From positions 1-43,656 of the forward strand of contig JAEYXD010000030.1 of the NCBI GenBank assembly GCA_023428645.1: a DNA stretch of 43,656 nt, in the 5' to 3' direction. This DNA is from Pseudomonadota bacterium (GTDB taxonomy: Bacteria > Pseudomonadota > Gammaproteobacteria > Steroidobacterales > Steroidobacteraceae). This document shows positions 8,045 through 16,171 of the stretch, piece by piece. The number at the start of each line of letters is the position of its first letter. Within the stretch, counting starts at the first letter, position 1. A model generated the notes under the pieces. The model did no database searches, was not told the origin of the DNA, and worked only from the letters and a program-made list of their open reading frames with translations. The position numbers and the translations under genes are program-made.

Positions 8045-9199
8045 ATGTCCTGGACGATCCGGTTGGGCGGCGCCCTCGGCTGTCTGCTGCTCGCCGCGTG
8101 CCGCAGCGAGGCGCCGCCGCCTGCGCCGCCGCCTGAAGTCAGCATCATCGTTGCGCAGCCGCAAAGCGTGCCGATCATCGCCGAGGTGCCCGGCCGTGTG
8201 CAGGCCGTTCGCACGGCTCAGGTACGCGCGCGTGTCGACGGCATCGTGCAATCGCGCGTGTATGTCGAAGGCAGCGACGTCGAAGCAGGTCAGGTGCTGT
8301 TCCGTATCGATCCGCGCGAGCTGCATGCGCAAGTGAGCGCCGTCGAAGCGACGCTCAAGCGCGCGGAAGCGACCGCCGCGAACGCCGCGCAGGACGTCGA
8401 GCGCTACAAAGGCCTCGTCGAGGATCAGGCGATCAGCCAACAAGAATACGACGCCGCGCTGGCGCGGCTGCGCACGGCGCAAGCCGATGTCGCGCAGACG
8501 CGCGCGCAGCTCGAAGGCGCGAAATTGTCGCTCAGCTATACGACCGTCACAGCGCCCATCGCGGGTCGTGCCGGCCGCGCGCAGATCACGGAAGGCGCGC
8601 TCGTCAGCGCGGCGAACGCGACACTGCTCACGACGATCGAGCAACTCAATCCGGTGTACGTCAACTTCTCGCAAGCGAGCTCCTATATGTTGGGACTGCG
8701 CCGCGACGTCGCCGAAGGCACGGTGCAGGTGCCGGAGCTCGGCCGCGTCGGGGTGGATCTGGTGCTCGAGGACGGCAGCGCGTACCCGCACGCCGGCCAT
8801 CTGGATTTTCTCGATCTGGCGATCGACGAAGCGACCGGCACCGCCGCCGTCCGCGCCGAAGTGCCGAATCCGGGACGCGTGCTGCTGCCCGGCCAGTTCG
8901 TCCGCGCGCGCATCGAAGCGGGCGTGCGACCGAACACTTACCTCATCCCCCAGCGCGCCGTGCAGTTGAGCGCGAACATGGCGGCGGTGCTCATCGTCGA
9001 TGACAAGGACACGGTGGAGGTGCGCCCGATCAAGATCGGCGCGCTTAGGAACGGTGACTGGATCGTGCTGGAAGGTTTGAAGGCCGGCGACCGCGTCATC
9101 ACCGACGGTGTGCAGAAGGTTCAACCGGGCGCGAAGGTACGCATCGCGCCCGCGAACCCCGCGGCGGACGTGCCGGCGGCGGCACCCGCCGGGCGCTGA
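8045..9199 (+). CDS. RND efflux periplasmic adaptor (membrane fusion) lipoprotein
   Basis: AcrA/MexA-type adaptor linking the inner-membrane pump to the outer-membrane channel. It has 384 residues with a lipoprotein signal ending LLLAAC, a Pro-rich linker, a lipoyl/barrel-sandwich half (EVPGRVQAVRTAQVRARVDG), a long alpha-helical hairpin rich in Ala/Glu/Gln (roughly residues 85-155), the second lipoyl half (TAPIAGRAGRA) and beta-barrel and membrane-proximal domains. I use the ATG at 8045 because GAAGG is 8 bases before it; ATGs at 8039 and 8018 are alternatives. It is first of three genes, with two bases between its TGA and the pump start. Confidence 0.93.
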   Translation: MSWTIRLGGALGCLLLAACRSEAPPPAPPPEVSIIVAQPQSVPIIAEVPGRVQAVRTAQVRARVDGIVQSRVYVEGSDVEAGQVLFRIDPRELHAQVSAVEATLKRAEATAANAAQDVERYKGLVEDQAISQQEYDAALARLRTAQADVAQTRAQLEGAKLSLSYTTVTAPIAGRAGRAQITEGALVSAANATLLTTIEQLNPVYVNFSQASSYMLGLRRDVAEGTVQVPELGRVGVDLVLEDGSAYPHAGHLDFLDLAIDEATGTAAVRAEVPNPGRVLLPGQFVRARIEAGVRPNTYLIPQRAVQLSANMAAVLIVDDKDTVEVRPIKIGALRNGDWIVLEGLKAGDRVITDGVQKVQPGAKVRIAPANPAADVPAAAPAGR

Positions 9200-9201
9200 A
9201 C

Positions 9202-12200
9202 GTGACCCCGCGTTTCTTCATCGACCGCCCGGTATTCTCCTGGGTCATCGCGCTCGGCATCTTGCTCGCGGGCGTGATCGCGCTGCGCCAGCTGCCGATC
9301 GAGCAATATCCGACGATCGCGCCGCCCTCGCTGACGATCACCGCGACCTACCCCGGCGCCGACGCGTCCGTGCTCGAGACGAACGTGACGCAGATCATCG
9401 AGCAGGCGTTGAACGGCGTCGAGGGATACCTCTACATGGCCGCGACGAGCCAATCGAACGGCGCGGCATCGATCACGCTGACGTTCGAATCGGGCACGGA
9501 CATCGACGTCGCGCAAATGGATGTGCAGAACCGGCTGCGCACGATCGAGCAGCGCCTCCCCGATGACGTGCGCCAGCAAGGCATCACCATCACTCGCGCG
9601 TCGTCGAGCTTCTTGATGATCGTTGCGCTCACCTCCAAAAGCGGGCGCACGTCCGCGCTCGCGCTCGGCAACTTCGCGTCCACCCGCGTCGTCGACGAGC
9701 TGCGGCGCGTGCACGGCGTCGGCGACATCCGCTCGTTCTCCTCCGAGTACGCAATGCGCGTGTGGCTCGATCCGGATCGGCTCGCGACGTTCAAGCTGTC
9801 GGCGGCCGACGCGCTCGCGGCCGTGCGCGAACAGAACGCGCAGACACCGGGCGGACAACTCGGCGCGCTGCCGGTCGCGAAGGGCGCCGAGATCAATGCG
9901 CCGATCCTGACGCAGAGTCGCTTCACGACGGCCGAGCAATTCGCCTCGATCATCTTGCGAGCGAATCCCGATGGCTCGGCCGTGCGCCTGGGCGATGTCG
10001 CGCGCGTCGAGCTCGGCGCGCAGACCTACTCGTTCAACATGGAGGTGAACGGCCAGGCGGCAGCCGGCATGGCGGTGCAGCTGGCGACCGGCGCCAATGC
10101 GCTCGAGACGGCCGAAGGCATCCGGGCGCGCATGACCGAGCTCGAGCGCACCTTCCCTGAAGACATCGGCTGGACGGTGCCGTACGACTCGACACCATTC
10201 ATTCGCATCTCCGTAGAAGAAGTCATCGTGACGCTCGCCGAGGCGATGGCGCTCGTCTTTCTCGTGATGTTCCTGTTCCTGCAAAACTGGCGCGCCACGC
10301 TGATTCCGACGATCGTCGTGCCGATCGCGCTCGCCGGCGCGTGTCTGGGACTGTGGGTGCTCGGCTTTTCGATCAACGTGCTCACGTTGTTCGGCATGGT
10401 GCTCGCGATCGGCATCCTCGTCGACGATGCAATCGTCGTCGTCGAGAACGTCGAGCGCATCATGACCGAGGAGCGCTTGTCGCCCTACGAGGCGACGGTC
10501 AAGGCGATGACGCAGATCACGGGCGCGATCATCGGCATCACGCTCGTGCTCGTCGCCGTGTTCGTGCCGATGGCGTTTTTTCCTGGATCGACGGGCGGCA
10601 TCTATCGCCAGTTCGCGCTGACGCTCGCCGTCTCGATCGCCTTCTCGGCGCTGCTCGCGCTCACGTTGACGCCCGCGTTGTGCGCCACGCTGCTGAAGGC
10701 AGAACAAGGCGACGGCGGGCCCAAACGCGGACTCACACAGCGCTTCCACCGTTTTTTTGGCGGCTTCAATCGCTGGTTCGGCCGCGTCACCGCGCGCTAC
10801 CAAGGCCGCGTCGGCCAGATCCTCGCGCGCCCGCTGCGCTTTCTGGCGGTGTTCGTGTTGTTGTGCGGCATCACGCTGCTGCTGTTCATGCGCTTGCCGG
10901 GCAGCTTTCTGCCCGCCGAAGACCAGGGCTACGTCATCACGGTCATCCAGGCGCCGCCCGGCGCGACGGCACAGCGCACGGACGAAGCCGTCGAGCAGGT
11001 CTTCGCGTTCTATCGCGCGCTGCCGGAAGTCCGGACGATCGTCGTAATTCGCGGCTTCAGCTTCTTCGGCCAGGGCCAGGCGAATGCGATGTCGTTCGTG
11101 TCCTTGATCCCATGGGACGAGCGGCCCGGCGTTGCGAACAACGCGCTCACGCTCGTCGACAAGGCGAATGCAGCCTGGCAGCGGATCCGGCAGGCGTTCG
11201 TGTTCGCGCTCAATCCGCCGTCGATTCCGTCGCTGGGCGTCGCCGCGGGCTTCACGTTCAAGTTGCAGGATCGCGCCGGCCTCGGTCAGGACGCATTGCT
11301 GCAGGCTCGCAATCGCCTGCTCGGCGCGGCGGCGAAAAGTCCGCTCCTCACGGCCGTGCGCCCGGAAGGCCAGGCGGACTCGCCGCAGCTTCGCGTACTG
11401 ATCGACCGCATCAAGGCGCGCGCGCTCGGGCTGTCGATCGCGGACGTCAATTCGACGCTCTCGATCTCGTTCGGCAGCGCGTATGCGAACGACTTCAGCC
11501 GCGAGGGCAGGATCCTGCGCGTACTGCTGCAAGCGAACGCGCCGTACCGCATGACGCCGGACGACGTGCTCGATCTGCGCGTGCGCAACGCGCAGGGCGA
11601 GATGGTGCCGTTCGGCGCCTTCACGACCGTCGAATGGACCGCGGGTCCGCCGCAACTCGACCGCTACAACGGCTATCCCGCGATGACGATCTCAGGGTCG
11701 CCCGCGCCGGGCCGTTCAACGGGCGAGGCGATCGCGGAAATGCAGCGGCTCGCCGCGACATTGCCCGAAGGCCTCGGCTACGAATGGACCGGCGTGTCGT
11801 ATGAAGAGCAACAGGCGGCCGGACAAGTGGGCGCGCTGCTCGGCTTGTCGATCATCGTCGTGTTCCTGCTGCTCGCGGCCCTGTACGAGAGCTGGACGAT
11901 ACCGCTCGCGGTGTTGCTCATCGTGCCGCTCGGCGTCCTCGGCGCGGTGCTGTTCACGACGCTGCGCGGCTTGCCCGCCGATGTGTACTTCAATGTCGGG
12001 TTGGTGGCGATCATCGGCCTGGCGGCGAAGAACGCCATCCTCATCGTCGAATTCGCGATCGAAGAAGAGGAGCGCGGCGCCTCGGCGCTCGATGCGACCT
12101 TGACCGCGGTGAAGCTGCGGCTGCGGCCGATCATCATGACCTCGCTCGCGTTCATTCTCGGCATGGTGCCGCTCGTAGTGTCCACCGGCGCGGGCGCCGC

Positions 12201-12366
12201 AAGCCGCATCGCCGTCGGCACCGGCGTCATGGGCGGCATGATCGCGGCCACGGTCTTCGGCGTGTTCTTCATCCCTCTCCTATATATGTCGGTGCGCAGG
12301 TGGCTCGCGCGCAAGCCGCAACACCGCCCTGGCAGGCCGGCCGACGCGGGAGCCTCCGATGCGTGA
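9202..12366 (+). CDS. RND multidrug efflux permease (HAE1, AcrB-like)
   Basis: Proton-driven inner-membrane pump of the tripartite system; 1054 residues, the normal length. It starts with the typical RFFIDRPVFSWVIALGI first helix. The proton-relay aspartates are Asp408/Asp409 in VDDAIVVVENVER, and the matching lysine is Lys943 in AAKNAILIVEF, so the pump should be active. Two large periplasmic loops with the porter-domain repeats are present. The start is GTG at 9202 with no clear Shine-Dalgarno; coupling to the adaptor gene explains this. The 3' end overlaps the outer-membrane gene by 8 bases. Substrates cannot be read from the sequence. Confidence 0.96.
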   Translation: MTPRFFIDRPVFSWVIALGILLAGVIALRQLPIEQYPTIAPPSLTITATYPGADASVLETNVTQIIEQALNGVEGYLYMAATSQSNGAASITLTFESGTDIDVAQMDVQNRLRTIEQRLPDDVRQQGITITRASSSFLMIVALTSKSGRTSALALGNFASTRVVDELRRVHGVGDIRSFSSEYAMRVWLDPDRLATFKLSAADALAAVREQNAQTPGGQLGALPVAKGAEINAPILTQSRFTTAEQFASIILRANPDGSAVRLGDVARVELGAQTYSFNMEVNGQAAAGMAVQLATGANALETAEGIRARMTELERTFPEDIGWTVPYDSTPFIRISVEEVIVTLAEAMALVFLVMFLFLQNWRATLIPTIVVPIALAGACLGLWVLGFSINVLTLFGMVLAIGILVDDAIVVVENVERIMTEERLSPYEATVKAMTQITGAIIGITLVLVAVFVPMAFFPGSTGGIYRQFALTLAVSIAFSALLALTLTPALCATLLKAEQGDGGPKRGLTQRFHRFFGGFNRWFGRVTARYQGRVGQILARPLRFLAVFVLLCGITLLLFMRLPGSFLPAEDQGYVITVIQAPPGATAQRTDEAVEQVFAFYRALPEVRTIVVIRGFSFFGQGQANAMSFVSLIPWDERPGVANNALTLVDKANAAWQRIRQAFVFALNPPSIPSLGVAAGFTFKLQDRAGLGQDALLQARNRLLGAAAKSPLLTAVRPEGQADSPQLRVLIDRIKARALGLSIADVNSTLSISFGSAYANDFSREGRILRVLLQANAPYRMTPDDVLDLRVRNAQGEMVPFGAFTTVEWTAGPPQLDRYNGYPAMTISGSPAPGRSTGEAIAEMQRLAATLPEGLGYEWTGVSYEEQQAAGQVGALLGLSIIVVFLLLAALYESWTIPLAVLLIVPLGVLGAVLFTTLRGLPADVYFNVGLVAIIGLAAKNAILIVEFAIEEEERGASALDATLTAVKLRLRPIIMTSLAFILGMVPLVVSTGAGAASRIAVGTGVMGGMIAATVFGVFFIPLLYMSVRRWLARKPQHRPGRPADAGASDA

Positions 12367-13792
12367 TGCGCTGCTGCCCGTGCTCGCGCTCGTCGTGAGC
12401 GCGCTAGGCGCGGCCTGTTCGCTCGCGCCGCCCGATGTTCGGCCATCGCCGCCGACCGAGGCGACGTATCCACAGGCGTACTCGGGCGATCCGACGCGCG
12501 GCGCCAAGGCGGCGACGCTAGGCTGGCGGGATTTCTTCGCCGACCCGCGGCTGGCCGAGCTCATACGGCGCGCGCTCGACAACAATCGCGATCTCGACGT
12601 CGCGATCGCGCAGATCGAAGAAGCACGCGGCTTGTATCGCGTGCAACGCGCGGATCGCTTGCCGACGGTGGCCGTGGGCGCGGATGCGTCGCGCACGCGC
12701 GCGAGCCCCGGCTCCTTCACTCAGCCCACGGCGCTGCCGCCAGGCACGACCGCGATCACTTTCGAGCAATATCTGCTCAGCGCGAGCATTCCGTCGTTCG
12801 AGCTCGACTTCTGGGGCCGCGTGCGCAATCTCTCGAATGCGGCGCGCGCCGAATATCTCGCGACGGTCGCGGCCGCGCGGGCCTTTCAGTTGTCGTTGAT
12901 CCGCGATGTCGCGAATACTTATCTCGCATCCTTGGAAGCGCGCGAGCGCCTGGCGCTGGCCGAGGCGACGGTGCGCAGCCGTCGCGACGGGCTGCGCATC
13001 GCGAAGCGACGGTTGGATGCCGGCGTCACGTCGGCGCTCGATTACAGACAGGCCGAAACCTTGCTGACCCAGGCGGAGACCGAGCTGGCCGCGCTCAAGC
13101 TCACGCTGGCGCAGAGCGACAATCTGCTCGCCAGCCTGGTCGGCGCGCCGATCGACCATGACTTGCCCGAGCCGATGCCGCTCGCGGATCAAGGCCGCGG
13201 CGAGGCGCTTGCGGCCGGCGTGCCGTCTGAGCTGCTGACGACACGGCCCGACATCATCGCGGCCGAAGATCGGTTGAGCGCCGCCCGCGCGAACATCGGC
13301 GCCGCGCGCGCGGCATTCTTTCCGTCGATCACGTTGACGGGCAGCTATGGGTACGCGTCGAACGCGCTGGATCAGCTCGTCGGCGACAGCGGCCTGACGT
13401 GGAGCTACGGCCCCTCCATCTCGCTGCCGCTGTTCGACTTCGGCCGGCGGCGAGCGAATCTGGATGTGGCGAGGGCGCGGGAGGTGCAGGCGGTCGCGGA
13501 TTACGAGCGCACGATCCAGCAAAGCTTTCGGGAAGTGGCGGATGCGCTCGCGGGCCGGCAGTTCCTCGCGGAGCAGGTGCAGGCACAAGAGCGGGCGACG
13601 GATGCACAGCGCCATCTCGCGGAGCTGGCCCGTACGCGCTATCGCGAAGGCGTCGTGAGCTACCTCGAAGTGCTCGATGCGGAACGCAATTTGTTCGCGG
13701 CGGAGCAAGCGCTCTTGCAGGTGCGCCGCGCGGAGGTGTCGAATCTCGTCGCGCTGTACGTGGCGCTCGGCGGCGGGGCGCTCGAACGCTGA
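12359..13792 (+). CDS. Outer-membrane efflux lipoprotein (NodT/OprM family)
   Basis: TolC-like exit channel of the RND system, 477 residues. A lipoprotein signal ends GAAC (Cys20). The two outer-membrane-efflux repeats are visible: the first contains WRDFFADPRLAELIRRAL and FELDFWGRVRN, the second contains TTRPDIIAAEDRLSAARANIGAARAAFFPSITL in parts and LPLFDFGRRRANL. These are family hallmarks. The ATG at 12359 lies inside the end of the pump gene, giving an 8-base overlap. It completes an adaptor-pump-channel operon in the usual order. Confidence 0.95.
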   Translation: MRDALLPVLALVVSALGAACSLAPPDVRPSPPTEATYPQAYSGDPTRGAKAATLGWRDFFADPRLAELIRRALDNNRDLDVAIAQIEEARGLYRVQRADRLPTVAVGADASRTRASPGSFTQPTALPPGTTAITFEQYLLSASIPSFELDFWGRVRNLSNAARAEYLATVAAARAFQLSLIRDVANTYLASLEARERLALAEATVRSRRDGLRIAKRRLDAGVTSALDYRQAETLLTQAETELAALKLTLAQSDNLLASLVGAPIDHDLPEPMPLADQGRGEALAAGVPSELLTTRPDIIAAEDRLSAARANIGAARAAFFPSITLTGSYGYASNALDQLVGDSGLTWSYGPSISLPLFDFGRRRANLDVARAREVQAVADYERTIQQSFREVADALAGRQFLAEQVQAQERATDAQRHLAELARTRYREGVVSYLEVLDAERNLFAAEQALLQVRRAEVSNLVALYVALGGGALER

Positions 13793-13870
13793 GCGTCCCC
13801 GCTCGAGCAGCGTGCCGCTGCCCCCCGAGGACAAGGCGGCGTTTCGCGGCTGGCCGCCGCATCACCCTGC

Positions 13871-13883
13871 TACGATGACCCAA
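13871..13883 (+). promoter_or_regulatory. Candidate -10 box for a leaderless MFS transcript
   Basis: TACGAT (13871-13876) lies 6 bases before the A of the MFS ATG, which places the predicted transcription start at the start codon itself. The gene has no Shine-Dalgarno. No convincing -35 box is seen. Confidence 0.35.
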
Positions 13884-15271
13884 TGTCCGATCTTCAAGAC
13901 GGCTTGCCCAAACCGCGCCGTTACTTCGCGATCCTCGCGCTCTGCTTCGGCACCGCGCTCGTCGTGATCGATGCCAGTATCGTATCCGTCGCCTTGCCGA
14001 CGATCGCCGCCGATCTGCGCGTGCAACCCGCGTCGGCCGTCGCGATCGTCACGATCTACCAGCTCGTACTCGTCATGACGCTGCTGCCGTTCTCGGCCTT
14101 GGGATCACGCATCGGCCTGCGCCGGCTGTACCAATACGGGCTGGTCACGTTCTGTGTCGCCAGCGCGCTGTGCTTCTTCGCGAGAAGCCTGCCGTTTCTC
14201 CTCGTGACGCGCGCCGCGCAGTCGCTCGGCGCGGCGGCCGCGCTCAGCGTGTCGAGCGCGTTGATCCGCTCGATCTATCCGAGCGCGCGCCTCGGCCGCG
14301 GACTCGCCTTGAACAGCATCGTGGTATCGAGCTCCGCTGCGTTCGCGCCGACGCTCGGCGGCCTGCTGCTCGCCTTCGCGAGCTGGCCCTGGATCTTCGC
14401 AGCGACGGTGCCGTTCGCCCTGTTGTCGATCTGGATCGGCCGGCGCACGCTGCCCGAGCCGCAGCGTCGCGACGAGCCGTATGACACGCTTGCCGCCGTG
14501 CTTTGCGCGCTCACGTTCGGACTCGTGATCGGCGGCTTCGAGAGCGTCGTGCACGGCGACTCGCCCATCGTTTCCATCGCCGTCATCGCGGCGGGCGCGA
14601 CGATCGGCTTCGTCTTCGTGCGGCGCGAGCTCCGCGCGAAGGAGCCGGTTCTTCCCGTCGATCTGCTCGCACGACCGGAGCTGGCGTTGTCGGTCGGCGG
14701 TGCAACGCTCGCGTTCATCGCGTCCATGACCGTGTTGTTGTCGATGCCCTTTCGGCTCGAAGCGCAATTCGGCTTCTCACCGAGCGAGGTGGGCGCGCTG
14801 ATCTCGCCATGGCCGCTCGGCATGATGCTGTTCGGTCCGCTCGCGGGCATTTTGTCGGACCGGATCCCCGCGGGCGTGCTCGGCGGCATCGGCATGGCGG
14901 TCGCGACGGCCGCTCTGTTGCTGCTGGCGTGGTTGCCGGCCGACGCGCAGTACCTCGCGATCGCATGGCGCATGGCCATGGCGGGTGCCGGATTCGGACT
15001 GTTTCTCGCGCCCAATGCGCGGCTGATCGTCGGCTCCGCGCCTCGGCACCGCGCCGCCTCCGCGGGCGGACTGACGTCCACGACGCGCCTGACGGGCCAG
15101 GCGCTCGGCGCCACTCTGGTCGCCGCGCTGCTCGCAATGAATCTGGGCAGCGGCAGAACACCCGCCCTGCTCGCGGCCGGGCTCGCGTGCGCGGCGGGCA
15201 TCTGCAGCATCGCGCGGGTGCGCCCCCTGGTCGCGGCGCGAGCGGAGGATGACGACGTGGGATCGCTCTAG
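13883..15271 (+). CDS. MFS transporter (DHA2-like drug exporter)
   Basis: Proton-coupled exporter of 462 residues, nearly all hydrophobic, with helix 1 carrying DASIVSVALPTIAADL, a stretch characteristic of 14-helix DHA2 exporters, and the loop motif ALGSRIGLRRLY between helices 2 and 3. The long C-terminal half with GGLTSTTRLTGQALG also fits that group. It lies 90 bases after the RND operon on the same strand. That position suggests a shared role in drug or toxicant resistance but not necessarily one transcript. Its last 4 bases overlap the convergent DoxX gene. The substrate is unknown. Confidence 0.9.
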   Translation: MSDLQDGLPKPRRYFAILALCFGTALVVIDASIVSVALPTIAADLRVQPASAVAIVTIYQLVLVMTLLPFSALGSRIGLRRLYQYGLVTFCVASALCFFARSLPFLLVTRAAQSLGAAAALSVSSALIRSIYPSARLGRGLALNSIVVSSSAAFAPTLGGLLLAFASWPWIFAATVPFALLSIWIGRRTLPEPQRRDEPYDTLAAVLCALTFGLVIGGFESVVHGDSPIVSIAVIAAGATIGFVFVRRELRAKEPVLPVDLLARPELALSVGGATLAFIASMTVLLSMPFRLEAQFGFSPSEVGALISPWPLGMMLFGPLAGILSDRIPAGVLGGIGMAVATAALLLLAWLPADAQYLAIAWRMAMAGAGFGLFLAPNARLIVGSAPRHRAASAGGLTSTTRLTGQALGATLVAALLAMNLGSGRTPALLAAGLACAAGICSIARVRPLVAARAEDDDVGSL

Positions 15272-15681
15272 CGCACTTGGGGCTCGATGACCCGGTCGAG
15301 CGTGTAACGGCCGGCGCCGCGCGCCGCCAGGTACAGCCCGACCACGAGCAGGCACGCGGCGGGAAAGGCGCCGCGAATGCCTTGAAAGCGATCGACCATC
15401 GTGATCGCGACCAGAAAATTGATCGCGCAGACGATGCCGGCCCAACGGATCAATATTCCGGTCACGAACGCGACGCCGACGAAGAATTGGGCCCACACCG
15501 ACAGGCGCGCCATCCATTGGGGCGCGACGAAGTGGTGCTCGCGGAGAAAATCGACGAACTCCTGCATGCGCGCGGGGTCGACGATGTTGTCCCACACCCC
15601 GTAGATGAGAAACGTACCGACCACGATCCGGAGCAGGAACAACGCCGCGTCTTCAGCTCGTTCCATTCGAGGACGACGCAT
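15268..15681 (-). CDS. DoxX-family membrane protein
   Basis: A 137-residue membrane protein with about four helices: LFLLRIVVGTFLIYGVWDN near the N-terminus, then WAQFFVGVAFVTGILIRWAG, CAINFLVAITMV and ACLLVVGLYLAARGAG. This pattern and length match the DoxX family, whose members have been linked to thiosulfate/quinone or oxidative-stress functions in some organisms. Nothing here fixes the role. The start is uncertain: the ATG at 15681 has no clear Shine-Dalgarno and a second ATG lies 15 bases in. It follows the small protein gene by 5 bases, so they are likely co-transcribed, and it converges with the MFS gene. Confidence 0.82.
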   Translation of the reverse strand: MRRPRMERAEDAALFLLRIVVGTFLIYGVWDNIVDPARMQEFVDFLREHHFVAPQWMARLSVWAQFFVGVAFVTGILIRWAGIVCAINFLVAITMVDRFQGIRGAFPAACLLVVGLYLAARGAGRYTLDRVIEPQVR

Positions 15682-15686
15682 TCAGA

Positions 15687-15890
15687 TCAGTGTTCGAGCC
15701 AGTAGTGAAGGCGCCCTTCCGGAGTGACGACGACATACCGCGACTCGATCCCGGGCTCATCTTCGCGTGCGACTCGGTGGCCGCGAGTTCGATGCGAGGT
15801 CAGAACCGTCGACAGGTGCTCGCGTGCATGCGCTTCGGTCGGGTGCGATTCCTCCACCTTGCGGTCACCGAGATCGATGATGAGCTTCAT
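15687..15890 (-). CDS. Small conserved-looking hypothetical protein (67 aa)
   Basis: I do not recognise the family. The 67 residues are soluble, charged and end with a beta-rich stretch (YVVVTPEGRLHYWLEH). The ATG at 15890 is preferred over one 27 bases upstream because AAGGGG lies 6-7 bases before it. The gene precedes doxX by 5 bases and probably shares its transcript. No signal peptide, membrane segment or Cys motif is seen. Confidence 0.6.
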   Translation of the reverse strand: MKLIIDLGDRKVEESHPTEAHAREHLSTVLTSHRTRGHRVAREDEPGIESRYVVVTPEGRLHYWLEH

Positions 15891-16080
15891 GGCGCACCCC
15901 CTTCGACCACCCGACAATTACATGGAGTTGACGTGGGGGACCGATCATAACCCGGCGAGCCGGGTCGTCACCCGGTATGAATACCGATCACCGCGCGTCT
16001 CACGCGGCCGGCGTCGGACATCGACGAGGCTGGACGCATGCGCCGCACCAGGCCGCAACCTTGCGCCATCACCGCCCTGA

Positions 16081-16109
16081 TGGGCAAGCCTCGCTGAACG
16101 ACCTATAAG
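16081..16109 (+). promoter_or_regulatory. Candidate ppc promoter
   Basis: TATAAG (16104-16109) resembles a -10 box and TGGGCA (16081-16086) sits 17 bases before it as a weak -35. The resulting start near 16116 would give a leader of about 56 bases before the GTG at 16172 and would exclude the upstream GTG at 16109 as start codon. Confidence 0.3.
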
Positions 16110-16171
16110 TGTCGCTTTTTGCATCCACCGCGTCGCCTGTCGACAATGAACCCCGTCTTTTGGAGCCGCCC

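Noticed and set aside
9121..11655. Very long open frame (844 codons) on the minus strand opposite the RND pump
   Set aside because: It is an Arg/His/Asp-rich mirror of a well-conserved gene, a common artefact in GC-rich DNA with strong third-position bias; no motif is recognisable.
16109..16171. Upstream GTG as ppc start
   Set aside because: No Shine-Dalgarno, it overlaps a -10-like TATAAG, and the added residues do not resemble the family; the GTG at 16172 has TGGAG at the right distance.
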